Source of the DNA: Streptomyces sp. NBC_01707
Lineage (GTDB): Bacteria; Actinomycetota; Actinomycetes; Streptomycetales; Streptomycetaceae
Assembly (NCBI RefSeq): GCF_041438805.1
Contig: NZ_CP109190.1
Coordinates: forward strand, 2,294,001-2,358,000
Reading direction: 5' to 3'
DNA: 64,000 nucleotides
Part shown: piece by piece, positions 43,838 through 52,446 of the stretch
Numbering within the stretch: the stretch's first letter is position 1
How the letters are laid out: each line of letters begins with the position of its first letter
Notes under the pieces: model-generated
Database searches by the model: none
What the model saw: only the letters and a program-made list of their open reading frames with translations
What the model was told of the DNA's origin: nothing
Translations under genes and position numbers: made by a program

Positions 43838-45970
43838 CTACAGTTCTCTCCTTGCTGCTCGATATTGCGTCAAGAGTTCCTCTGACCTGAGTGTCCATGG
43901 ATGACTCGGTCCGAGCACCTTGGTCCGACCTTCGACGAGCTGTTCCGCGTGCTCGATCGCCTCTGTGTGGTGCCCCAGATCCCACAGAATTCTGCTTAGA
44001 GTCAATCGGCTATTCAATGCTACTGGGTAATCGGCGCCGAAACGTTGTAGGTAACCTTCAAAGGCGACGCGGGCGTACGGCAATGCCTCGACTGGTTGCC
44101 CTGCGCGTTGAAGTGCGAACGCAAAGTTGAGTTTTGCTCCAAGCGTTATAGTGTGACGTTCACCGATGTCGCGACGGCAGTCTTCGACCAAGGTCGAACC
44201 TGCTGTCAACTCGGCCGTCTGGGTGGTCTGTTCCATGAGATACACTCGCGCGTTAAGCGTGAGAGGGTGTGTTGGTCCGAATAGACGAACACGGCCCTCC
44301 ACTGCGCGACGAATCAGGGATACGGCATCCTGCTGTCGATCAAGGTTGATGAGGGGGCTTGAAAATTTCAAGCAGGTTGTCAAAGTCTCCGGTGCATCTG
44401 GCCCCAGTGTCTCTTCGCAGACTTCCAGCACGCGTTGGTAGAGGGTCTCGGACTCCTTGAATCGCCCAAGCCGAAAAAGTGATCTCCCGACACGTTGACG
44501 CAGTCTGATGAGTAGGAGGTTGTCCTCATCCAGCGTGGAATTTAGCACCTCCACAGCTTCGTTGCTCAAGCTGAGTGCCGAAGCATAATCACCAGCCCTA
44601 TGGATAGCTGTCACAAGCCGGAGAGTGCATTCCGCCACAGCTTCTACCGTAGATTGGCTAACTTCCCAGTTAACTGCTCGCCGCAGTAGTGCGATCACAT
44701 GTGGTGCGAGCAGATTCGCATGGGCGTCCAGAGTCCCTCGGTCCGGTACCTCGGGCAATACGGCAAGGCATAGGCGGGCAGCCGTGGTGACGAGCTGCTC
44801 ACGCTGGTCAGTGAGCGTGGTCCTGGCCACGCTGTCGAGTAGTACACCGTGGGTTCGTAGGCAGCGCATCTCGCCAGGCACCAGCTCGGTGAGAGAGTGG
44901 TCAAGGAGTCCCCGGAGCGCCGTTTCGATTCGAGATGCTCGGAGTTCTGGGCCGAGTTCGGCCCCGAGCAGGACTGAGAGTGGCAATGGGTCACTGGACC
45001 AGCAAGCGAGTAGGCGCAGAAGGTGGCCTGATTCGGGCAGTCCTAGTGTGGTGAGAGCGTCCAGGGAGAGCTGCCAGGTGCGGCTGGGTAGATGGCGAGA
45101 ATCACCGCCGATGGCTGTGGCACCTTGTTCGATGAGTTCGATGGGGTCGAGACCGGCGCTGCCGTCGAGTCGGCGGCCGTAGTCGGCAAGGCTCCATGGG
45201 GCGATCACCTGGTGGGCGAGGAATCCGCCAGCGAGGGTGAGTGCCAGAGGCAGTCGTCCGAGCCGGTCGGCGACCTCGGCGGCATCTTCGATCGATCCGG
45301 CGTGCGGCGCAAGGTCGCGGAGAACGAGCGCGGCATCCTCACGTGGAAGCACGCCAAATTGGAGCAGTTCTGCCCCTGGCCACCAGTGCGCCGCTGCCTG
45401 CCGGGTTGTGACCACGACAGTGCCGATTGGGCTGGTGCGCAGCCAGCCGCCATCGCGCAGTATGCCGGGGGCATCGGCATTGTCGATGACCAGGAGCCAG
45501 GGCTGGTCAGAGCGGTCAAGGTAGTGCCACACCAGATCCGCGGCGGGGCGTAGTCCGCTGCGTGCTCCCATCAGTTCGCCGTCGCTTGCCCCGCGGTCGG
45601 CGGCGACGGCGAGCATGCCAGCGCGTAGGGAGGCGGGGTCGGAAGCGTTGACCCACAGCCCGAGTCTGCCGGCTTGATTGGTGGCGTAGTGGAAGAGCGT
45701 GCAAGCAACGGCGGTCTTGCCGCAGCCGCCTAGACCGTGGAGGACATAGACGCGGTTGCCAACACCGGTCTCGACCGCGGCGCGCAGACGGTCCATCTCT
45801 CCCACGCGGTCGCGAAGCACCAGAGGGGTACGACCAACTGCTGGTCGACGCACGGAGTCTGGGCCCGACCAATCTGGGGTGTGGTGGTGATGCTCAGTGA
45901 TGTGCTGGTCGCCCGAGGCTTGGTAGACGCGGCCCTGACCATCGGCCCAGGCATCGTTACGGGCGCTCAT
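43838..45970 (-). CDS. STAND/NLR-type NTPase with N-terminal amyloid-like motif and C-terminal TPRs
   Basis: The 710-residue protein has a short N-terminal tail with GQGRVYQASGDQHITEHHHH at residues 11-30. An NB-ARC-like NTPase follows, with Walker A GLGGCGKT (79-86), Walker B WLLVIDN (158-164), the TTR sensor (188-190) and GxP-like RLGRLPLAL near 240. Winged-helix-type sequence follows, then TPR repeats from about 440 to 700 (AGDYASALSLSNEAVEVLNS, LGRFKESETLYQRVLEVCEE). NLR-type STAND proteins oligomerise on ligand sensing by the repeats. The N-terminal peptide matches the C-terminus of the overlapping upstream gene product. Base composition is visibly lower in G+C than the neighbours, suggesting transfer. 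ATG 45970 overlaps the upstream stop by 4 nt. Confidence 0.87.
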   Translation of the reverse strand: MSARNDAWADGQGRVYQASGDQHITEHHHHTPDWSGPDSVRRPAVGRTPLVLRDRVGEMDRLRAAVETGVGNRVYVLHGLGGCGKTAVACTLFHYATNQAGRLGLWVNASDPASLRAGMLAVAADRGASDGELMGARSGLRPAADLVWHYLDRSDQPWLLVIDNADAPGILRDGGWLRTSPIGTVVVTTRQAAAHWWPGAELLQFGVLPREDAALVLRDLAPHAGSIEDAAEVADRLGRLPLALTLAGGFLAHQVIAPWSLADYGRRLDGSAGLDPIELIEQGATAIGGDSRHLPSRTWQLSLDALTTLGLPESGHLLRLLACWSSDPLPLSVLLGAELGPELRASRIETALRGLLDHSLTELVPGEMRCLRTHGVLLDSVARTTLTDQREQLVTTAARLCLAVLPEVPDRGTLDAHANLLAPHVIALLRRAVNWEVSQSTVEAVAECTLRLVTAIHRAGDYASALSLSNEAVEVLNSTLDEDNLLLIRLRQRVGRSLFRLGRFKESETLYQRVLEVCEETLGPDAPETLTTCLKFSSPLINLDRQQDAVSLIRRAVEGRVRLFGPTHPLTLNARVYLMEQTTQTAELTAGSTLVEDCRRDIGERHTITLGAKLNFAFALQRAGQPVEALPYARVAFEGYLQRFGADYPVALNSRLTLSRILWDLGHHTEAIEHAEQLVEGRTKVLGPSHPWTLRSEELLTQYRAARREL

Positions 45971-46377
45971 CGGCGGTCGAAGTTCTGGTCACGGCCGGCC
46001 TGGTAGACGCGGGCATGACCCGAGGCACTGGCGTGCTGCGTCACCGATGAGTCTGCGGGCGCATATGGGGCTAGTTCACTAAGCAGCGCCCGCAGTGCTT
46101 CCGTCTCCTCGGGATGTGCTGCGAGCAGCCGCCGCATGCGGCCCTGCCACTCTGCACCTAGTTCGCTACGGGATTCGAGGTCGCCGCCGGCCTGCGCTGC
46201 CAGCAGCTCTCTTCGAGTCACGTCGAGCTCTGCGGAAATCGCCTCAGCTCGCTCTGGCTCAGTTCGGCGCCACAACGAGGCAATACCGTCCCTAGCGCGT
46301 TGCCACGCCTCGGTTGTCAATAAGGTGACCAGGGTTGTTCCCGCTGTACCCGCCAACACGGCCATCTCCGGATCCAT
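45967..46377 (-). CDS. Small helical putative cell-death effector (Bell-like) with C-terminal amyloid-like motif
   Basis: The 136-residue protein starts MDPEMAVLAGTAGTTLVTLL, a hydrophobic helix, followed by amphipathic helices (AWQRARDGIASLWRRTEPER, AISAELDVTRRELLAAQAGG, MRRLLAAHPEETEALRALLS). It ends in a linker and GHARVYQAGRDQNFDRR. The all-helical body with a hydrophobic N-terminus resembles the bacterial Bell domain, thought to be a membrane-disrupting relative of fungal HeLo and MLKL domains. The terminal motif matches the N-terminal motif of the NLR encoded by the next gene. ATG 46377 follows GGAGGGG. The stop overlaps the NLR start by 4 nt (ATGA). Function is inferred from architecture. 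Confidence 0.7.
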   Translation of the reverse strand: MDPEMAVLAGTAGTTLVTLLTTEAWQRARDGIASLWRRTEPERAEAISAELDVTRRELLAAQAGGDLESRSELGAEWQGRMRRLLAAHPEETEALRALLSELAPYAPADSSVTQHASASGHARVYQAGRDQNFDRR

Positions 46378-46694
46378 AAACCCGCCCCCTCCAGCCAGTC
46401 ACTTCCCGTTGTCCCAGAGTAGCCAGTGAGGCACGGCTGCTGCACGATCTCGTACGTTCGCGGAACGCCGGTGAGAGTGCATCTGCCAGTTGAGGCCTCT
46501 CAGGAGCGGAAGACGCCGTGCCCACCCGTGCTCGCACAGTCTCGGGGTCGTCTGAGGAGGCTCGTCAGCGGCCACGACAACCAGTGACGGCCGTCTTGTC
46601 GAGCGGACCTCAGCACACCCTGTCCGAAGTTCGCATTGAGGGGGAAGCCCGGAGGTGGACGGCCATACCGAGAATCCCGGGCGGTGGCGTGGCG

Positions 46695-46727
46695 CGTGCC
46701 AGATCCGTGCCAGATCCGTGCCAGATC
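46695..46727 (+). repeat. Three perfect 11-bp direct repeats near the att site
   Basis: CGTGCCAGATC occurs three times head to tail without a mismatch. It lies 114 bp before the tRNA 3' half. Short direct repeats beside an att core are typical of integrase or excisionase arm-binding sites. Confidence 0.85.
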
Positions 46728-46840
46728 GAGCGGTCAGTCACGGTCAATCGGGGTGCGAGGCGGTGCAGAGACCCACTGACAGGCTGGGCGCTGTTGTACG
46801 GCTGCTGACCAGCCAGGACCGTCCTGTGATCGGCGCCAGG

Positions 46841-46885
46841 CTTACAAAGCAGATGTCGGCGGTTCGAAACCGTCCGCGCCCACCA
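46841..46885 (+). other. tRNA 3' half (probable att site; anticodon loop to CCA)
   Basis: The sequence folds as the 3' half of a tRNA: loop CTTACAA, anticodon-stem strand AGCAG (46848-46852), variable loop ATGTC, T stem GGCGG/CCGTC with T loop TTCGAAA (46858-46874), acceptor strand CGCGCCC, discriminator A and CCA (46883-46885). By position the anticodon would be TAC (Val). The 5' strand that should pair with AGCAG, the D arm and GGGCGCG are absent upstream, so this is not a working gene. A tRNA 3' half is the usual duplicated core left by actinomycete integrative elements. No integrase gene is seen in the 888-bp gap (46381-47268), which holds no recognisable gene. Confidence 0.75.
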
Positions 46886-47268
46886 GTACGAAGGCGCCCA
46901 GACTGCACGACGCGTCGGAAGCTTGAGGGCCATGATCACTCGCCCCAGAGCACGGTGAACCATTGGGGGCCGGGCGTTGGCTTCGGGCGGCCGACAGGCG
47001 TTGGTCTCCAAGGGCCACGGCGGTGCCCGCTGCGAGTTCGAGGTGGGGTCAACTAGAGCTGCGTGAGGCGGTGATGGGCGTCGGCCCGGCTGCCGTCGGC
47101 CGGCCGGACCAGTGCTGGACTCCGGCGAGACGGTGCGGGGCTACGACCACGACATGCGGCGACGGATCCGAGACGGTGCTGCGGACCGCTTGCGCCACCC
47201 ACCGGGACACGGCCACCCTGTCCACTGCCATCGATGGGTGGCCGGGATCCCGTACGGGGAGGGTAGTC

Positions 47269-48447
47269 ATGGGTGGCGGCGGAGGGCTGGTCTGGCGGGA
47301 CGGTAAGCAGCCGCTCGATGCATGGATCGAATGGGTGCACAGTCGTCTCGTCGGTGACGGGGGTTTCCGGGTCATCGGGGATGTGCAGTGGCCCGACCAG
47401 CCCTACGGCAGGCAGCTGCACTCCGGACTCGACGCCGCTGGGCTCGCGCATGTGTTCCGCGATGCCGGGGTGGCCGCACTCTATGTCTCCACGACGCGCG
47501 GCATCGAGCTGTCGTCGCCGACCGTGGAGATCATGCCCGTGCCCGTTGGCCCGCCGGGCCCACCGCTGCTGCGGGCGCAGGCCGAGCCGGGCGGCAGCGT
47601 CCGGCTGGGAGCACCCGTACGGAGCTGCGCGGAACTCGACGCGTGGCTCACCCAGTTGTCTCCCCTGCTCCCCCGGCCGGTGCCCGCGCGCGGCGGATCG
47701 GATGCGCCCTTCGCGCGGCCGCTCGCCGGCGGGCTGCTCAGCCGGCCCGACGGCATCCGGGTGTGTCTGGACACCCTGGAGTCGCGGCTTCGCCGGCTCG
47801 GGAACCCCACCTCGGTGGTCACGCTGGTCTCGACCGCCGAGCATCTCGCGGGCGATACCGCGCTGCTCCGCGATCCGCGGGTCGTGGAGGAGACAGCAGT
47901 CGGCAATGTGCACGAACTTGCCGAGGTCCTCGCCGCTCTGGAACGGGCCTGGAGCCCGGGAGGCGTACCGGAAGGATCGCCGTTCACCGGGCTCGGGATA
48001 TGGGCCGGGTCCGGAGTGGTGGGTTCGGGCAGCCGGGTGCGGGTGATGCGGATCGAGTACGGCAGTGCGCGGCTGAGCATCGCACGCAGGCGCTTGCCCG
48101 AACTTCAGGCCGAGGGTCCGGCGGGCGAACTCGTCCGCTGGGCACGGCCCTTGCTGGATCCAGCCGTGCACGCCACTGCGTACGCGGGTCGGCAGCGGGC
48201 TCTCGTCAAGTGGCTGGAGCGGCTGGAACGTGCAGTGTTCGGCGGTCCGGCCCGGTGGAGCGTCTCGGGTGGGCGGGGCGAGGACGTGCCTCCCGGGGAG
48301 CTCGACGCGTCCGGGCTCGGGCGCTGGCTGCACTCCCGCTTCCCGCGACGCAGGGTGTCGGCGGGGCTCGTGACCGGCGACATGCTCCAGCTGAACGACC
48401 TGCTCACCGGCACCGGGCGTCTGACGGTGACCGCGCACAGAGCTTGA
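47269..48447 (+). CDS. Conserved hypothetical protein
   Basis: The 392-residue protein begins MGGGGGLVWRDGKQPLDAWI and has VHSRLVGDGGFRVIGDVQWP, VAALYVSTTRGIELSSPTVE, LDTLESRLRRLGNPTSVVTL, then GIWAGSGVVGSGSRVRVMRI and LGRWLHSRFPRRRVSAGLVT. It is soluble, without signal peptide or membrane helix, and strongly biased to Streptomyces codons. ATG 47269 has GGGGAGGG five bases upstream. I recognise no family. It is the first gene to the right of the att site and so probably belongs to the core chromosome. Confidence 0.72.
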   Translation: MGGGGGLVWRDGKQPLDAWIEWVHSRLVGDGGFRVIGDVQWPDQPYGRQLHSGLDAAGLAHVFRDAGVAALYVSTTRGIELSSPTVEIMPVPVGPPGPPLLRAQAEPGGSVRLGAPVRSCAELDAWLTQLSPLLPRPVPARGGSDAPFARPLAGGLLSRPDGIRVCLDTLESRLRRLGNPTSVVTLVSTAEHLAGDTALLRDPRVVEETAVGNVHELAEVLAALERAWSPGGVPEGSPFTGLGIWAGSGVVGSGSRVRVMRIEYGSARLSIARRRLPELQAEGPAGELVRWARPLLDPAVHATAYAGRQRALVKWLERLERAVFGGPARWSVSGGRGEDVPPGELDASGLGRWLHSRFPRRRVSAGLVTGDMLQLNDLLTGTGRLTVTAHRA

Positions 48448-48490
48448 CGGCGCTGCGTGGAAGGGGGCCGGGCCCGCGTTGTCGTGACGT

Positions 48491-48796
48491 GTGGGCCCGG
48501 CCCGCAGCGCGGAGGTCGGCCTTCCGCTTCACCGATGCCAACGCCCTGGAATGGCCGGCGACAGCCGGCAGGTGCGGCCGCTTCGCCTGGCCGCGAAGAT
48601 CGCCGTCGGGTACTCCTGCGACGACGGCGCCACCTGGCACACCGCACCGATCGGCGGGGAATGGTGCGCCCCGTGGCCTCCATGGGAGGACTGCGACATC
48701 TTCGGCCCGGTCACGTACGAGCTGAAGCTGTCCTGGGCCCTCCGTCGGCAGGACGTGGCCCTCCAACCAAATCATCTGCGTCGACATCCGCGATAG
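48491..48796 (+). pseudogene. Possible remnant of a small hypothetical gene
   Basis: In this frame the segment AAKIAVGYSCDDGATWHTAP, GGEWCAPWPPWEDCDIFGPV and TYELKLSWALRR looks protein-like, but its N-terminal 30 codons do not. A neighbouring frame just upstream reads AFRFTDANALEWPAT, which also looks coding. A frame change around 48570 could link them. No family is recognised. Confidence 0.3.
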
Positions 48797-48834
48797 ACAT
48801 CCACCGGGCGCTGGTGGGCGCGCGGTGGGTGCCG

Positions 48835-49134
48835 TCATGTGCGGGGGTCGCGGTCGGGTGCGTCGGCCGGCTCCTTCAAGAGCCGGTCCAGTTCGTTCCC
48901 GGCCTCGTCGTAACCGGCGTCGGCGATGCGCTGCAGCTCGCGCAGGTCGCCGCTCGTGGCCGCGCGCCGAGTGAGCAGCAGCCCGGCTCGCATGGATCCC
49001 TCGTCCAGCAGCTCGCTCAGCTCCTCGATGTCGTCGGCCTCGTCAACGAGGTCGGCAAGCCGGTCCAGAGCTGCCTCGTTGCCCTCATCAGCCAGCTCAC
49101 GCAAGGTCTCCCGATCAGCATTCATGTTCGCCAT
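48835..49134 (-). CDS. Small acidic helical protein, probable MerR target
   Basis: The 99-residue protein reads MNADRETLRELADEGNEAAL, then DRLADLVDEADDIEELSELL, LRELQRIADAGYDEAGNELD. It is highly acidic and made of short helical repeats resembling Sel1/TPR-like units. ATG 49134 (MANMNADRE) lies only about seven bases after the predicted -10 box, so the transcript may be leaderless. It is divergent from a MerR regulator with a perfect palindrome inside its promoter. Its function is unknown. Confidence 0.72.
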   Translation of the reverse strand: MANMNADRETLRELADEGNEAALDRLADLVDEADDIEELSELLDEGSMRAGLLLTRRAATSGDLRELQRIADAGYDEAGNELDRLLKEPADAPDRDPRT

Positions 49135-49140
49135 GCCGCC

Positions 49141-49172
49141 ATGCTGCACCCCTGCCCCAGGGGCAAGGTCAA
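49141..49172 (-). promoter_or_regulatory. MerR-type promoter/operator
   Basis: Reading on minus, TTGACC (49172-49167) is a -35 box and CAGCAT (49146-49141) a weak -10 box, separated by 20 bp. The perfect palindrome TGCCCC-A-GGGGCA (49153-49165) fills the spacer. An over-long spacer with a dyad between -35 and -10 is the hallmark of MerR-activated promoters. It drives the small acidic protein gene. Confidence 0.65.
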
Positions 49173-49188
49173 GTGGGACGATAGGCGT

Positions 49189-49920
49189 GTGATCACCATC
49201 GGACAGCTGGCCGGCTACGTGGGAGTGTCGACCAAGACCATCCGCGTCTATCACGACAAAGGGTTGCTCCCCGAGCCCGACCGCGACGTATCCGGTTACC
49301 GGCGATACGGCGCGAAGGACGCCATCGACCTGATCAAGATCCGCACCCTCGCCGAAGCCGGCGTCCCGCTGGCCCGCATCCGGGAGCTGCGAGTGGCGAC
49401 CGACGAGGACTACCGGCAGGCGCTGCGGGAGATCGACGACGAACTCACCGCCCGCATCCGAAGCATGCGGGCCGCGCGGAAACGCCTGCGCCGACTCGCC
49501 GCCGGGCAGTCGGTACCACTGCCCACCGACGTCGTAACCCACCTGGAGCACCTGGCCGACCAGGGATTCTCCCGTCGCTGGGTGGAGCTCCAACGCGACC
49601 TGTGGATCCTCGTGTTCGCCACTCACCCGGACCGTGCGCTCGACCTGTTCCACGACCAGGCCCGGAGCCTCTCCGATCCCGCTCTGCGACAGCTCTTCCT
49701 GGACTACGACCACGCGTACGACCTCGTGCCCGACGACCCCCGCATCGACGACCTCGCGCGCCGGATCGTCGAGGCGACCCGGAAACGTTACGGATCCGAC
49801 GAACCACCCGAGCTGGACGTCACCTCGGAGATCCCCACCCTCATCCAGGGGACGGTCAACGCCTCGTCTCCAGCATGGCAGCGTCTTGACACGCTCATTC
49901 GCGCACAACTGAAGATGTGA
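49189..49920 (+). CDS. MerR-family transcriptional regulator
   Basis: The 243-residue protein has the N-terminal winged helix ITIGQLAGYVGVSTKTIRVY, HDKGLLPEPDRDVSGYRRYG, then a long dimerisation helix (EIDDELTARIRSMRAARKRL). The C-terminal region of about 130 residues has FSRRWVELQRDLWILVFATH and ALRQLFLDYDHAYDLVPDDP, a TipAS-like helical effector domain by appearance only. GTG 49189 was chosen because the winged helix begins right there. It is divergent from the small acidic protein gene and probably activates it. Confidence 0.87.
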   Translation: MITIGQLAGYVGVSTKTIRVYHDKGLLPEPDRDVSGYRRYGAKDAIDLIKIRTLAEAGVPLARIRELRVATDEDYRQALREIDDELTARIRSMRAARKRLRRLAAGQSVPLPTDVVTHLEHLADQGFSRRWVELQRDLWILVFATHPDRALDLFHDQARSLSDPALRQLFLDYDHAYDLVPDDPRIDDLARRIVEATRKRYGSDEPPELDVTSEIPTLIQGTVNASSPAWQRLDTLIRAQLKM

Positions 49921-50066
49921 CCCGACGCGTTCGGTGAACGTGGTGCCGGCCGGCAGACCTCGGTGAGCCGTACGACTGAGCATCGGCCGGCTGAGTGCGG
50001 CGGCACCGATCCAGGGCCATGGCCTGGATACGAATCCGGGCGGCATCGCGGATGGCGCCGACGCGC

Positions 50067-52040
50067 CTACACCTCGATGTGCGCGCCCATGATGACCGTC
50101 CGGTCGCGGGGCAGGCCGAAGTATTCGGCGGCGTCGGCGGTGATGTAGGAGGTGGCGATGAACAGCCGCTTACGCCACGGCGCCATGACCCGCGTCTTCC
50201 CTCGCCGGAGCTCGATCTTCGACAGGAAGTACGACGCCTCGTCGAGCTGCAGCGGCCCCTCGGTCGTGGCCGGGTCGAGCAGTGCCAGGGCCGAGGGCAC
50301 GTCCGGTGTCTCCATGTAGCCGAACCGTGCGGTGACGTGGACGATCCCGTCGTCGGCGTAGCCGAGATCGTCGACGACGGACCGCTGATCGGCCGGGACC
50401 CGGGGCACGGGCACGGTCTCCAGCGACAGGATCACGACGTGTTCGTGTCGCACGTGGTTGTGTTCGACGTTGGCCCGCATGGCCAGAGGCGCGGTCTGCT
50501 TGCCGCGGTTGAGGAAGACGGCCGTACCGGGGACGCGGCGCGTCGGCGCCTTCCCGCTGCGCAGCTCGTCGATGAATTCGCTCAGTGCGCCTTCGCGCTG
50601 TGCCCGCTCCTTGGTGACGATCTCGCGGCCGCGTTGCCAGGTGGTCATGACGGTGAACGCGGTGAGGCCGATCAGGAGAGGCAGCCAGGCACCGTGAGCG
50701 AGCTTGGTCAGGTTGGCTGCCAGGAACAGCAGGTCCACGAAGAGCAGCACGGTCGCGCCGATGCCGAGCAGCCACAGCGGTGTCCGCCACCTCGCTCGGG
50801 CGACGTAGAAGAACAACAGGGTGGTGATCGTGATGGTCCCCGTCACCGCCATGCCGAACGCGTAGGCCAGCGCCGCGGAGGTGCGGAACGCGAAGACCAG
50901 GGTGAGGACCGAGACCAACAGCGTCCAGTTGATCCACGGCACATAGATCTGGCCCATGGTGGACTCGGAGGTGTGCGCGATCCGCAGCCTCGGCAGGTAG
51001 CCGAGCTGGGCGGCCTGGGAGGCGACCGAGTACGCGCCGGTGATCACCGCCTGCGAGGCGATCACCGTCGCGGCCGTGGCCAGCAGGATCATGGGCCATC
51101 GTCCCCAGTCGGGCACGAGCAGGAAGAACGGACTGCTGACGTTGGCGGGGTCGCCGAGGATCAGTGCGCCCTGGCCCAGGTAGCTGAGCATGCAGGCGGG
51201 GAAGACGAGGATCAGCCAGGCGCGGGTGATGGGCCGGCGGCCGAAGTGCCCCATGTCGGCGTAGAGCGCCTCCGCGCCGGTCACCGCGAGCACGACCGCG
51301 GCCAGGGCGAAGAATGCGATGCCGAAGTGGCCGAACAGGAAGCCCAGTGCATAGGTCGGCGACAACGCCTTGAGGATCTCCGGGTGGTCGACGATGCCGG
51401 CCACACCGCACGCGCCGATGGCCACGAACCAGGCGATCATCACCGGCCCGAACACCTGACCCACCGCCGCGGTACCCCTGCGCTGCACCAGGAACAGCAT
51501 CACGATGATCACTGCGGTGATAGGCACGACCAGGTGTTCCAGCGATGGCTGGACGACCTTCAGCCCCTCGACCGCGGACAGCACCGAGATCGCCGGGGTG
51601 ATCATGCTGTCCCCGAAGAACAACGAGGCGCCGAAGATGCCCAGCGCCGCCAGGATGACGGTGGCCCGCCGACCACGCTGTGCGCTCAACCGCCGCAACA
51701 GCGTGATCAGGGCCATGATGCCGCCCTCACCGTCGTTGTCGGCACGCATCGCCAGCAGGACGTAGGTGACCATGACGATGATCACCACCGACCAGAACAC
51801 GAGCGACACCACCCCGTACACGTTCGCCGTGCTGACCGGGACGGGATGTGGATCGCTCGGGTTGAACACGGTCTGCAGGGTGTAGATCGGGCTCGTCCCG
51901 ATGTCTCCGAACACCACGCCGAGAGCGCCGATCACCACCGCGAGACGCACCGCGTCGTGCGCACTCGAAACGCCGGCCGCCTCCGACGACCGCGATGCGG
52001 ATCCGTCATCCGACGACGTCGAGTGCTGACGACTGGTCAC
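50067..52040 (-). CDS. kup: Kup-family potassium uptake protein
   Basis: The 657-residue protein has about twelve membrane helices and the Kup signature GVVFGDIGTSPIYTLQTVFN near residue 42. It continues with GEGGIMALITLLRRLSAQRG, FFGDSMITPAISVLSAVEGL and TGAEALYADMGHFGRRPITR. A C-terminal cytosolic domain of about 150 residues follows. Kup imports K+ by proton symport. GTG 52040 has AGGAGGG five bases upstream. It converges with the MerR gene and is divergent from the sulfurtransferase region. Confidence 0.93.
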   Translation of the reverse strand: MTSRQHSTSSDDGSASRSSEAAGVSSAHDAVRLAVVIGALGVVFGDIGTSPIYTLQTVFNPSDPHPVPVSTANVYGVVSLVFWSVVIIVMVTYVLLAMRADNDGEGGIMALITLLRRLSAQRGRRATVILAALGIFGASLFFGDSMITPAISVLSAVEGLKVVQPSLEHLVVPITAVIIVMLFLVQRRGTAAVGQVFGPVMIAWFVAIGACGVAGIVDHPEILKALSPTYALGFLFGHFGIAFFALAAVVLAVTGAEALYADMGHFGRRPITRAWLILVFPACMLSYLGQGALILGDPANVSSPFFLLVPDWGRWPMILLATAATVIASQAVITGAYSVASQAAQLGYLPRLRIAHTSESTMGQIYVPWINWTLLVSVLTLVFAFRTSAALAYAFGMAVTGTITITTLLFFYVARARWRTPLWLLGIGATVLLFVDLLFLAANLTKLAHGAWLPLLIGLTAFTVMTTWQRGREIVTKERAQREGALSEFIDELRSGKAPTRRVPGTAVFLNRGKQTAPLAMRANVEHNHVRHEHVVILSLETVPVPRVPADQRSVVDDLGYADDGIVHVTARFGYMETPDVPSALALLDPATTEGPLQLDEASYFLSKIELRRGKTRVMAPWRKRLFIATSYITADAAEYFGLPRDRTVIMGAHIEV

Positions 52041-52071
52041 GGCGGCCCTCCTGTGCCCGGGCTGGTGCCGG

Positions 52072-52446
52072 GTGCCCGACACAACGTGCCGGACGATACC
52101 GGTCGAAACACGCAACCACCGGCACAGCCACTCGCACACACTTCGGCAAGTCTCGGCGCCGACGCCCGGCCACCGGCCCGCCGGATGCCTCGACATCCCC
52201 CCGTCGACCGGTGTGCTGGAACACCTGCCCGCGGGCGGGGCGCCGCACTGCGTCCGGGAGGTCTCCTTCACCGGGGCCGTCGGCCTGGTGTTCCACGGAG
52301 GCGTAAAGTCTGGCCTCTGTCCGGCCGGTCACGTGGTCGACGGTGACACGGAGGAAGAGGTGGCCGCCGACATGGAGACGGTGGCGGCCTGGTCCGACGA
52401 GCAGGCCGTATGCCGTCCGACCGAGATCCAGGAGGGAACGCTGTGA
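52072..52446 (+). CDS. Doubtful small ORF overlapping the sulfurtransferase start
   Basis: The C-terminal part (VVDGDTEEEVAADMETVAAW, then CRPTEIQEGTL) looks protein-like, and its TGA overlaps the next gene's GTG by 4 nt, as in coupled genes. The first 70 residues are His/Pro/Arg-rich and unconvincing, so any real gene would start later, perhaps near 52280. No family is recognised. It fills the 400-bp gap between kup and the sulfurtransferase gene. Confidence 0.3.
   Translation: MPDTTCRTIPVETRNHRHSHSHTLRQVSAPTPGHRPAGCLDIPPSTGVLEHLPAGGAPHCVREVSFTGAVGLVFHGGVKSGLCPAGHVVDGDTEEEVAADMETVAAWSDEQAVCRPTEIQEGTL

Noticed and set aside
46841..46885. Complete functional tRNA gene
   Set aside because: The 5' acceptor strand, D arm and matching anticodon-stem strand are missing upstream; only the 3' half is present.
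46610..47011. Minus-strand open frame reading ...SYWWARTVSNRRHLLCKPG...
   Set aside because: The WWARTVSNRR stretch is the well-known antisense translation of a tRNA 3' half. The DNA folds as tRNA on the plus strand, so this is not a protein gene.
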